The notes beneath the pieces are model-generated. The model made no database searches. It saw nothing but the letters and a program-made list of their open reading frames with translations, and had not been told where the DNA came from. Source: Lepidurus packardi (Eukaryota; Arthropoda; Branchiopoda; Notostraca; Triopsidae). Taken from it: a stretch of DNA of 64,000 nucleotides. Of this stretch, positions 52,359 through 64,000 are shown piece after piece. The stretch spans positions 1 to 64,000 of the forward strand of contig JAKZAN010000065.1 in NCBI GenBank assembly GCA_023053545.1. The letters run 5' to 3'. Both the position numbers and the translations under genes were made by a program. Within the stretch, counting starts at the first letter, position 1. Every line of letters starts with the position of its first letter.

Positions 52359-52903
52359 TAGCAACACCTAAGACGTAAACCAGAACAAAAAAACTATCAC
52401 TGTAACCGTAACGAACAGAACAAACCCGTAACCAATGCCCAAGCGCGTCGCGTCACGTGTCGTGATGTCAAGCCACGCCCGTCACAGTCCGGATGATAGC
52501 GTGCTCGTGCCACACCTTGCCACGTCAACACGCTAGCACTCGAAAACAAATTTCCTTCCCTTTATACAGTTATACAATCAGACACACTTTGTTAAACATA
52601 AATCACACACCAACGAAAAACCCACACCACAAATATACACTTCCAAAAACACTATAACCGAAAAAATAACCCACCAGCTGTTTGCAGCTGCCTGGTCACA
52701 ACTGTCCCAATATTAACACTCTCTCTCTCTAATAAACGACTAACAAAACAACAATTGTAACAATAAATCAACTAATAAACAACTTCTATATCACCACGAA
52801 CAAAAACTATGTATCTGCTACTAATTTTAGTGACTTTTTTCCTTGATAACTCGCACTGCATGTAAGACACGTCTATCCTGGTGTATATTCCGGTCTTCAT
52901 CTG
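52359..52903 (-). promoter_or_regulatory. LINE copy 2 5'UTR
   Basis: 545 bp, same content as 42584-43128, with about five single-base differences. CACGTG lies at 52454-52459. No upstream open frame of note. Confidence 0.75.
52868..52874 (-). promoter_or_regulatory. Downstream promoter element in LINE copy 2
   Basis: AGACGTG on the minus strand, at +30 to +36 from the satellite junction, as in copy 1. Confidence 0.55.
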
Positions 52904-53329
52904 TTACGGGCTGAATTAATTCCTTACGGACTGAATTAAGTCCTTACGGACTTAATTAATTCTTTACGGACTGAATTAATTCCTAACGGACTGAATTAAT
53001 TCTTTACGGACTTAATTAATTCATTACGGACTGAATTAATTCTTTACGGACTGAATTAATTCCTTACGGACTGAATTAATTAATTACGGACTGAATTAAT
53101 TCCTTACGGACTTAATTAATTCTTTACGGACTGAATTAATTCCTTTCGGACTGAATTAATTCCTTACGGACTGAACTAATTCCTTACGGACGGAATTAAT
53201 TCCGTACGGACTGAATTAATTCCTTACGGAATGAATTAATTCATTACGGACTTAATTAAATCCTTACCGACTTAATTAATTCCTTACGGAATGAAATAAT
53301 TCCTTACGGAATGAATTAATTCCTTACGT

Positions 53330-56300
53330 AATGAATTAATTACTTACGGAATGAATTAATTCCTTACGGAATGAATTAATTCCTTACGGAATGAATTAAT
53401 TTCTTACGGACTTAATTAATTCCTTACGGCCTGATTTAATTCCTTACAGACTGAATTAATTCCTTACGTCCTGATTTAATTCTTTACAGACTGAATTAAT
53501 TCCTTATGGACTGAATCAATTCCTTACGAACTTAATTAATTCCTTACGGACGGAATTAATTCCTTACGGACTGAATTAATTCTATACGGAATGAATTAAT
53601 TCATTACGTAATTACATAAATTCTTACCGACTTAATTAATTCCTTACGGAATGAATTTATTCCTTACGGAATGAATTAATTCCCTACTGACTTAATTAAT
53701 TCATTTCGGACTGAATTAATTCCCTACGGACTTAATTAATTCATTTCGGACTGAATTAATTCCTTACGGACTGAATTAATTCCTTACGGACTGAATTAGT
53801 ACCTTACGGACTGAATTAATTCTTTATGATTGATTGAATTCCTTACTTACTGAATTAGTTAGTTACGGACTGAATTAATTCCTTACTTACTGAATTAGTT
53901 AGTTACGGACTGAATTAATTCCTTACGGACTGAATTAACTAATTACGGACTGAATTAATTCCTTACGGACTGAATTAACTAATTACGGACTGAATTAACT
54001 ACTTACGGACTGCATTAATTCTTTACGGACTGAATTATTTCCTTACGGACTTAATTAATTCCTTACGGACTTAATTAATTCCTGACGTACTGAATTAATT
54101 CCTTACGAACTGAATTAATTCTTTACGGACTGAATTAATTCCTTACGGCCTGATTCAATTCCTTACAGACTGAATTAATTCCTTTCGTCCTGATTTAATT
54201 CCTTGTGGACTGAAATAATTGCTTAAGGACTGAATTAATTCTTTACGGACTGAATTAATTCCTTACGGACTGAATTAATTCCTTACGGACTGAACTAATT
54301 GCTTACGGACGGAATTAATTTCTTACGGACTGAATTAATTCATTACGGACTTAATTAAATCCTTACCGACTTAATTATTTCCTTACGGAATGAATTAATT
54401 CCTTACGGACTGAATTAATTCTTTATGATTGAATGAATTCCTTACTTACTGAATTACTTTGTTACGGACTGAATTAATTCCTTACGGACTGAATTAATTA
54501 ATTCCGGACTTAATTATTTCCTTACGGACTTAATTATTTCCTTACGGAATGAATTAATTCCTTACGGAATGAACAAATTCCTTCCGGACTTATTTAATTC
54601 CTTACGGACTGAACAAATTCCTTACGGACTGAACAAATTCCTTACGGACTTAATAAATTCCTTACGGAATGAATTAATTCCTAACGGACTGAATTAATTC
54701 TTTACGGACTGAATTAATTCATTACGGACTGAATTAATTCCTTACGTACTTAATTAATTCCTTACGGACTGAACATATTCCTTACGGACTTAATTAACTC
54801 CTTACGGACTTAATTAATTCTTTACGGACTGATTTAATTCCTTACGGACTGAATTAATTTTTTACGGACTTAATTAATTCCTTACGGACTGAATTAATTC
54901 CTTACGGATTTACTTAATTCCTTACGGACTGAATTAATTCCTTACGGACTGAATTAATTCTTTACGGGCTGAAGTAATTCATTACGGACTTAATTAATTC
55001 CTTACGGACTGAATTAATTCTTTAGGATTGATTGAATTCCTTTCTTACTGAATTAATTCCTTACGGACTAAATTAGTTCCTTACGGATTTAATTAATTCC
55101 TTACGGAATGAATTATTCCCTACGGACTTAATTAATTCATTTCGGACTGAATTAATTCCCTACGGACCTAATTAATTCATTTCGGACTGAATTAATTCCT
55201 TACGGACTGAATTAATTCCTTACGGACTGAATTAGTACCTTACGGACTGAATTAATTCTTTATGATTGATTGAATTCCTTACTTACTGAATTAGTTAGTT
55301 ACGGATTGAATTAATTCCTTACGGACTGAATTAATTAATTACGGACTGAATTAACTACTTACGGACTGTATTAATTCTTTACGGACTGAATTATTTCCTT
55401 ACGGACTTAATTAATTCCTTACGGACTTAATTAATTCCTGACGTACTGAATTAATTCCTTACGGACTGAATTAATTCCTTACGGACTGAATTAATTCCTT
55501 GTGGACTGAAATAATTGCTTACGGACTGAATTAATTCCTTACGGACTGAATTAATTCTTTATGGACTGAACTAATTCCTTACGGACGGAATTAATTTCTT
55601 ACGGACTGAATTAATTCATTACGGACTTAATTAAATCCTTACCGACTTAATAAATTCCTTACGGAATGAATTAATTCCTTACGGACTGAATTAATTCTTT
55701 ATGATTGAATGAATTCCTTACTTACTGAATTAGTTAGTTACGGACTGAATTAATTCCTTACGGACTGAATAAAGTAATTACGGACTGAATTAACTACTTA
55801 CTGACTGAATTAATCCTTTACTTACTTAATAAATTCCTTGGGGACTGAATTAATTCCTTACCGACTTAATTAATTCATTACGGACTGAATTAATTCTTTA
55901 GGATTGATTGAATTCCATTCTTACTGAATTAATTCCTTACGGACTGAATTAATTCCTTACGGACTTGATAAATTCCTTACGGACTTAATTAATTCCTTAC
56001 GGACTGAATTAATTCTTTAGGATTGATTGAATTCCTTTCTTACTGAATTAATTCCTTATGGACTGAATTAATTCCTTACGGATTTAATTAATTCCTTACG
56101 GACTTAATTAATTCGTTGCGGACTGAATTAATTCTTTACGGACTGAATTAACTCCTTACGGACTGAATTAATTCTTTACGGACTGAATTAATTCATTACG
56201 GACTGAATTAATTTCTTACGGACTTAATTAATTCCTTACGGACTGAACATATTCCTTACGGACTTAATTAACTCCTTACGGACTTAATTAATTCTTTACG

Positions 56301-56560
56301 GACTGAATTAATTCCTTACAGACTGAATTAATTTTTTACGGACTTAATTAATTCCTTACGGACTGCACAAATTCCATACGGACTTAATAAATTCCTTACG
56401 GACTTAATTAATTCCTTACGGACTGAATTAATTCTTTAGGATTGATTGAATTCCATTCTTAATGAATTAATTCCTTACGGACGGAATTAATTCCTTACGG
56501 ATTTACTTAATTCCTTACGGACTGAATTAATTCCTTACGGACTGAATTAATTCTTTACGG
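53330..56560 (+). repeat. 3231-bp tandem duplication unit, copy 1
   Basis: Starts at AATGAATTAATTACTTACGG (53330) and ends at TTCTTTACGG (56560). Private markers such as GTAATTACATAAATTC (53608) recur 3231 bp downstream in copy 2. Confidence 0.88.
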
Positions 56561-59500
56561 AATGAATTAATTACTTACGGAATGAATTAATTCCTTACGG
56601 AATGAATTAATTCCTTACGGAATGAATTAATTTCTTACGGACTTAATTAATTCCTTACGGCCTGATTTAATTCCTTACAGACTGAATTAATTCCTTACGT
56701 CCTGATTTAATTCTTTACAGACTGAATTAATTCCTTATGGACTGAATCAATTCCTTACGAACTTAATTAATTCCTTACGGACGGAATTAATTCCTTACGG
56801 ACTGAATTAATTCTATACGGAATGAATTAATTCATTACGTAATTACATAAATTCTTACCGACTTAATTAATTCCTTACGGAATGAATTTATTCCTTACGG
56901 AATGAATTAATTCCCTACTGACTTAATTAATTCATTTCGGACTGAATTAATTCCCTACGGACTTAATTAATTCATTTCGGACTGAATTAATTCCTTACGG
57001 ACTGAATTAATTCCTTACGGACTGAATTAGTACCTTACGGACTGAATTAATTCTTTATGATTGATTGAATTCCTTACTTACTGAATTAGTTAGTTACGGA
57101 CTGAATTAATTCCTTACTTACTGAATTAGTTAGTTACGGACTGAATTAATTCCTTACGGACTGAATTAACTAATTACGGACTGAATTAACTACTTACGGA
57201 CTGCATTAATTCTTTACGGACTGAATTATTTCCTTACGGACTTAATTAATTCCTTACGGACTTAATTAATTCCTGACGTACTGAATTAATTCCTTACGAA
57301 CTGAATTAATTCTTTACGGACTGAATTAATTCCTTACGGCCTGATTCAATTCCTTACAGACTGAATTAATTCCTTTCGTCCTGATTTAATTCCTTGTGGA
57401 CTGAAATAATTGCTTAAGGACTGAATTAATTCTTTACGGACTGAATTAATTCCTTACGGACTGAATTAATTCCTTACGGACTGAACTAATTGCTTACGGA
57501 CGGAATTAATTTCTTACGGACTGAATTAATTCATTACGGACTTAATTAAATCCTTACCGACTTAATTATTTCCTTACGGAATGAATTAATTCCTTACGGA
57601 CTGAATTAATTCTTTATGATTGAATGAATTCCTTACTTACTGAATTACTTTGTTACGGACTGAATTAATTCCTTACGGACTGAATTAATTAATTCCGGAC
57701 TTAATTATTTCCTTACGGACTTAATTATTTCCTTACGGAATGAATTAATTCCTTACGGAATGAACAAATTCCTTCCGGACTTATTTAATTCCTTACGGAC
57801 TGAACAAATTCCTTACGGACTGAACAAATTCCTTACGGACTTAATAAATTCCTTACGGAATGAATTAATTCCTAACGGACTGAATTAATTCTTTACGGAC
57901 TGAATTAATTCATTACGGACTGAATTAATTCCTTACGTACTTAATTAATTCCTTACGGACTGAACATATTCCTTACGGACTTAATTAACTCCTTACGGAC
58001 TTAATTAATTCTTTACGGACTGATTTAATTCCTTACGGACTGAATTAATTTTTTACGGACTTAATTAATTCCTTACGGACTGAATTAATTCCTTACGGAT
58101 TTACTTAATTCCTTACGGACTGAATTAATTCCTTACGGACTGAATTAATTCTTTACGGGCTGAAGTAATTCATTACGGACTTAATTAATTCCTTACGGAC
58201 TGAATTAATTCTTTAGGATTGATTGAATTCCTTTCTTACTGAATTAATTCCTTACGGACTAAATTAGTTCCTTACGGATTTAATTAATTCCTTACGGAAT
58301 GAATTATTCCCTACGGACTTAATTAATTCATTTCGGACTGAATTAATTCCCTACGGACCTAATTAATTCATTTCGGACTGAATTAATTCCTTACGGACTG
58401 AATTAATTCCTTACGGACTGAATTAGTACCTTACGGACTGAATTAATTCTTTATGATTGATTGAATTCCTTACTTACTGAATTAGTTAGTTACGGATTGA
58501 ATTAATTCCTTACGGACTGAATTAATTAATTACGGACTGAATTAACTACTTACGGACTGTATTAATTCTTTACGGACTGAATTATTTCCTTACGGACTTA
58601 ATTAATTCCTTACGGACTTAATTAATTCCTGACGTACTGAATTAATTCCTTACGGACTGAATTAATTCCTTACGGACTGAATTAATTCCTTGTGGACTGA
58701 AATAATTGCTTACGGACTGAATTAATTCCTTACGGACTGAATTAATTCTTTATGGACTGAACTAATTCCTTACGGACGGAATTAATTTCTTACGGACTGA
58801 ATTAATTCATTACGGACTTAATTAAATCCTTACCGACTTAATAAATTCCTTACGGAATGAATTAATTCCTTACGGACTGAATTAATTCTTTATGATTGAA
58901 TGAATTCCTTACTTACTGAATTAGTTAGTTACGGACTGAATTAATTCCTTACGGACTGAATAAAGTAATTACGGACTGAATTAACTACTTACGGACTGAA
59001 TTAATCCTTTACTTACTTAATAAATTCCTTGGGGACTGAATTAATTCCTTACCGACTTAATTAATTCATTACGGACTGAATTAATTCTTTAGGATTGATT
59101 GAATTCCATTCTTACTGAATTAATTCCTTACGGACTGAATTAATTCCTTACGGACTTGATAAATTCCTTACGGACTTAATTAATTCCTTACGGACTGAAT
59201 TAATTCTTTAGGATTGATTGAATTCCTTTCTTACTGAATTAATTCCTTATGGACTGAATTAATTCCTTACGGATTTAATTAATTCCTTACGGACTTAATT
59301 AATTCGTTGCGGACTGAATTAATTCTTTACGGACTGAATTAATTCCTTACGGACTGAATTAATTCTTTACGGACTGAATTAATTCATTACGGACTGAATT
59401 AATTTCTTACGGACTTAATTAATTCCTTACGGACTGAACATATTCCTTACGGACTTAATTAACTCCTTACGGACTTAATTAATTCTTTACGGACTGAATT

Positions 59501-59751
59501 AATTCCTTACAGACTGAATTAATTTTTTACGGACTTAATTAATTCCTTACGGACTGCACAAATTCCATACGGACTTAATAAATTCCTTACGGACTTAATT
59601 AATTCCTTACGGACTGAATTAATTCTTTAGGATTGATTGAATTCCATTCTTAATGAATTAATTCCTTACGGACGGAATTAATTCCTTACGGATTTACTTA
59701 ATTCCTTACGGACTGAATTAATTCCTTACGGACTGAATTAATTCTTTACGG
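56561..59751 (+). repeat. 3.2-kb tandem duplication unit, copy 2
   Basis: Repeats 53330-56560. The offset is 3231 at the left and 3191 after a 40-bp (two-monomer) loss near 57170. At 59751 the sequence continues as GGCTGAAGTAATTC, the normal continuation, whereas copy 1 jumps back to its own start at this point. Confidence 0.88.
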
Positions 59752-62700
59752 GCTGAAGTAATTCATTACGGACTTAATTAATTCCTTACGGACTGAATTA
59801 ATTCTTTAGGATTGATTGAATTCCTTTCTTACTGAATTAATTCCTTACGGACTAAATTAGTTCCTTACGGATTTAATTAATTCCTTACGGACTTAATTAA
59901 TTCATTTCGGACTGAATTAATTCCCTACGGACTTAATTAATTCATTTCGGACTGAATTAATTCCTTACGGACTGAATTAATTCCTTACGGACTGAATTAG
60001 TACCTTACGGACTGAATTAATTCTTTATGATTGATTGAATTCCTTACTTACTGAATTAGTTAGTTACGGATTGAATTAATTCCTTACGGACTGAATTAAT
60101 TAATTACGGACTGAATTAACTACTTACGGACTGTATTAATTCTTTACGGACTGAATTATTTCCTTTCGGACTTAATTAATTCCTTACGGACTTAATTAAT
60201 TCCTGACGTACTGAATTAATTCCTTACGGACTGAATTAATTCCTTACGGACTGAATTAATTCCTTACGGACTGAACTAATTCCTTACGGACTTAATTAAT
60301 TCCTTACGGACTGCACAAATTCCTTACGGACTTAATAAATTCCTTACGGACTTAATTAATTCCTTACGGACTGAATTAATTCTTTAGGATTGATTGAATT
60401 CCTTTCTTACTGAATTAATTCCTTATGGACTGAATTAATTCCTTACGGATTTAATTAATTCCTTACGGACTTAATTAATTCGTTGCGGACTGAATTAATT
60501 CCTTACGGACTGAATTAATTCTTTAGGATTGATTGAATTCCTTTCTTACTGAATTAATTCCTTACGGACTGAATTAATTCCTTACGGATTTAATTAATTC
60601 CTTACGGAATTAATTAATTCCTTACGGACTTAATTAATTCCTTACGGACTTGATAAATTCCTTACGGACTTGATAAATTCCTTACGGACTTAATTAATTC
60701 CTTACGGACTGAATTAATTCTTTAGGATTGATTGAATTCCTTTCTTACTGAATTAATTCCTTATGGACTGAATTAATTCCTTACGGATTTAATTAATTCC
60801 TTACGGACTTAATTAATTCGTTGCGGACTGAATTAATTCTTTACGGACTGAATTAATTCATTACGGACTGAATTAATTTCTTACGGACTTAATTAATTCC
60901 TTACGGACTGAACATATTCCTTACGGACTTAATTAACTCCTTACGGACTTAATTAATTCTTTACGGACTGAATTAATTCCTTACAGACTGAATTAATTTT
61001 TTACGGACTTAATTAATTCCTTACGGACTGCACAAATTCCATACGGACTTAATAAATTCCTTACGGACTTAATTAATTCCTTACGGACTGAATTAATTCT
61101 TTAGGATTGATTGAATTCCATTCTTAATGAATTAATTCCTTACGGACTGAATTAATTCCTTACGGATTTACTTAATTCCTTACGGACTGAATTAATTCCT
61201 TACGGACTGAATTAATTCTTTACGGGCTGAAGTAATTCATTACGGACTTAATTAATTCCTTACGGACTGAATTAATTCTTTAGGATTGATTGAATTCCTT
61301 TCTTACTGAATTAATTCCTTACGGACTAAATTAGTTCCTTACGGATTTAATTAATTCCTTACGGAATGAATTAATTCCCTACGGACTTAATTAATTCATT
61401 TCGGACTGAATTAATTCCCTACGGACTTAATTAATTCATTTCGGACTGAATTAATTCCTTACGGACTGAATTAATTCCTTACGGACTGAATTAGTACCTT
61501 ACGGACTGAATTAATTCTTTATGATTGATTGAATTCCTTACTTACTGAATTAGTTAGTTACGGATTGAATTAATTCCTTACGGACTGAATTAACTACTTA
61601 CGGACTGTATTAATTCTTTACGGACTGAATTATTTCCTTACGGACTTAATTAATTCCTTACGGACTGAATTAATTCCTGACGTACTGAATTAATTCCTTA
61701 CGGACTGAATTAATTCCTTACGGACTGAATTAATTCCTTGTGGACTGAAATAATTGCTTACGGACTGAATTAATTCCTTACGGACTGAATCAAATCCTTA
61801 CGGACGGAATTAATTCTTTACGGACTGAATTAATTCCTTACGGACTGAATTAATTCCTTACGGACTGAACTAATTCCTTACGGACTTAATTAATTCCTTA
61901 CGGACTGCACAAATTCCTTACGGACTTAATAAATTCCTTACGGACTTAATTAATTCCTTACGGACTGAATTAATTCTTTAGGATTGATTGAATTCCATTC
62001 TTACTGAATTAATTCCTCACGGAATGAATTAATTCCTTACGGATTTAATTAATTCCTTACGGACTTAATTAATTCCTTACGGACTTAATTAATTCCTTAC
62101 GGACTTGATAAATTCCTTACGGACTTAATTAATTCCTTACGGACTGAATTAATTCTTTAGGATTGATTGAATTCCTTTCTTACTGAATTAATTCCTTATG
62201 GACTGAATTAATTCCTTACGGATTTAATTAATTCCTTACGGACTTAATTAATTCGTTGCGGACTGAATTAATTCCTTACGGACTGAATTAATTCATTACG
62301 GACTGAATTAATTCTTTACGGGCTGAAGTAATTCATTACGGACTTAATTAATTCCTTACGGACTGAATTAATTCTTTAGGATTGATTGAATTCCTTTCCT
62401 ACTGAATTAATTCCTTATGGACTGAATTAATTCCTTACGGATTTAATTAATTCCTTACGGACTTAATTAATTCGTTGCGGACTGAATTAATTCCTTACGG
62501 ACTGAATTAATTCTTTACGGATTGAATTGAATTCTTTTTCTTACTGAATTAATTCCTTACGGACTGAATTAATTCCTTACGGATTTAATTAATTCCTTAC
62601 GGAATTAATTAATTCCTTACGGACTTAATTAATTCCTTACGGACTTGATAAATTCCTTACGGACTTGATAAATTCCTTACGGACTTAATTAATTCCTTAC

Positions 62701-64000
62701 GGATTTAATTAATTCCTTACGGACTTAATTAATTCGTTGCGGACTGAATTAATTCCTTACGGACTGAATTAATTCTTTAGGATTGATTGAATTCCATTCT
62801 TAATGAATTAATTCCTTACGGACTGAATTAATTCCTTACGGATTTACTTAATTCCTTACGGACTGAATTAATTCCTTACGGACTGAATTAATTCTTTACG
62901 GGCTGAAGTAATTCATTACGGACTTAATTAATTCCTTACGGACTGAATTAATTCTTTAGGATTGATTGAATTCCTTTCTTACTGAATTAATTCCTTACGG
63001 ACTAAATTAGTTCCTTACGGATTTAATTAATTCCTTACGGAATGAATTAATTCCCTACGGACTTAATTAATTCATTTCGGACTGAATTAATTCCCTACGG
63101 ACTTAATTAATTCATTTCGGACTGAATTAATTCCTTACGGACTGAATTAATTCTTTAGGATTGATTGAATTCCTTTCTTACTGAATTAATTCCTTATGGA
63201 CTGAATTAATTCCTTACGGATTTAATTAATTCCTTACGGACTTAATTAATTCGTTGCGGACTGAATTAATTCCTTACGGACTGAATTAATTCATTACGGA
63301 CTGAATTAATTCTTTACGGGCTGAAGTAATTCATTACGGACTTAATTAATTCCTTACGGACTGAATTAATTCTTTAGGATTGATTGAATTCCTTTCCTAC
63401 TGAATTAATTCCTTATGGACTGAATTAATTCCTTACGGATTTAATTAATTCCTTACGGACTTAATTAATTCGTTGCGGACTGAATTAATACCTTACGGAC
63501 TGAATTAATTCTTTAGGATTGATTGAATTCCTTTCTTACTGAATTAATTCCTTACGGACTGAATTAATTCCTTACGGATTTAATTAATTCCTTACGGAAT
63601 TAATTAATTCCTTACGGACTTAATTAATTCCTTACGGACTTGATAAATTCCTTACGGACTTGATAAATTCCTTACGGACTTAATTAATTCCTTACGGACT
63701 GAATTAATTCTTTAGGATTGATTGAATTCCTTTCTTACTGAATTAATTCCTTATGGACTGAATTAATTCCTTACGGATTTAATTAATTCCTTACGGACTT
63801 AATTAATTCGTTGCGGACTGAATTAATTCTTTACGGACTGAATTAATTCATTACGGACTGAATTAATTTCTTACGGACTTAATTAATTCCTTACGGACTG
63901 AACATATTCCTTACGGACTTAATTAACTCCTTACGGACTTAATTAATTCTTTACGGACTGAATTAATTCCTTACAGACTGATTTACTTAATTCCTTACGG

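Larger units (their letters stand above)
49477..52903 (-). mobile_element. LINE copy 2, uninterrupted truncated fragment
   Basis: 3427 bp, same breakpoints as copy 1: satellite GGACTTAATA joins GAAGCATTC on the left, and TTCATCTG joins TTACGGGCTG on the right. It serves as the empty site for the LTR element. The satellite phase across the island allows a target duplication of about 14 bp (TTACGGACTTAATA and TTACGGGCTGAATT, 11 of 14 the same). In a repeat array that proves little. No poly-A or 3' tail is present. Confidence 0.92.
52904..64000 (+). repeat. 20-bp satellite array, block 3
   Basis: Continuation of the satellite to the end of the window, same orientation, no other sequence seen. 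The block is dominated by long duplicated segments: 53330-56560 and 56561-59751 are near-identical, and shorter parts recur again after 59751. The last monomers (about 63970-64000) join a CAGACTG monomer directly to an ATTTACTTAATT monomer. That combination is not seen elsewhere and may be another exchange point. Confidence 0.97.

Noticed and set aside
49477..52903. Two independent insertions of the same LINE into satellite
   Set aside because: Both copies share exact breakpoints, the ORF1 frameshift and long stretches of flanking satellite.

Overview
The window looks like heterochromatin from a metazoan genome, most likely an arthropod. The evidence is about 84% simple tandem satellite, an I/Jockey-superfamily LINE whose 5' end has an arthropod-style downstream promoter element, and a Ty3/gypsy-type LTR element with a TCAGTT initiator-like motif. 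I see no host gene, tRNA, rRNA or prokaryotic feature. I do not recognise the species.

Layout. Satellite occupies 1-36318, 43129-49476 and 52904-64000, always in the same orientation. The monomer is 20 bp (consensus TTCCTTACGGACTGAATTAA, with a G/T variant that gives ACTTAATTAA and a GAACAAA variant). Odd monomers (TTTAGGATTGATTG markers, 8-T monomers, TTGCGG, GAGCCAATT) recur at fixed distances. They reveal nested higher-order repeats of about 0.58, 1.5, 2.3, 3.2, 5.36 and 9.8 kb.

Two islands interrupt the array. Each holds the same 3.4 kb LINE fragment on the minus strand (39719-43128 plus 36319-36337; and 49477-52903). It keeps the 5'UTR, ORF1 and the endonuclease half of ORF2, and lacks the reverse transcriptase and 3' end. 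Both copies have the same breakpoints and the same flanking satellite. They are therefore duplicates of one event, carried in a roughly 9.8 kb tandem duplication, and not two insertions. Both share an ORF1 frameshift, so the fragment was defective before it was copied.

The left LINE copy was later split by a 3381 bp LTR retrotransposon (36338-39718, plus strand). It has 279 bp LTRs that differ at one base and a 4-bp CTTG target duplication; the right LINE copy is the empty site. Its gag is intact and is linked to pol by a convincing -1 frameshift signal (GGGAAAC, 5-nt spacer, 8-bp stem). Pol has lost nearly all of RT, RNase H and integrase in an in-frame deletion, so the element is non-autonomous and must have moved using proteins supplied by a relative.

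The history read from the sequence is: LINE inserts in the satellite; it loses its 3' half and its ORF1 frame; the satellite plus LINE segment duplicates in tandem; the LTR element lands in one copy. The satellite keeps expanding by unequal exchange, with an exact 3231-bp duplication junction visible at 56560/56561.
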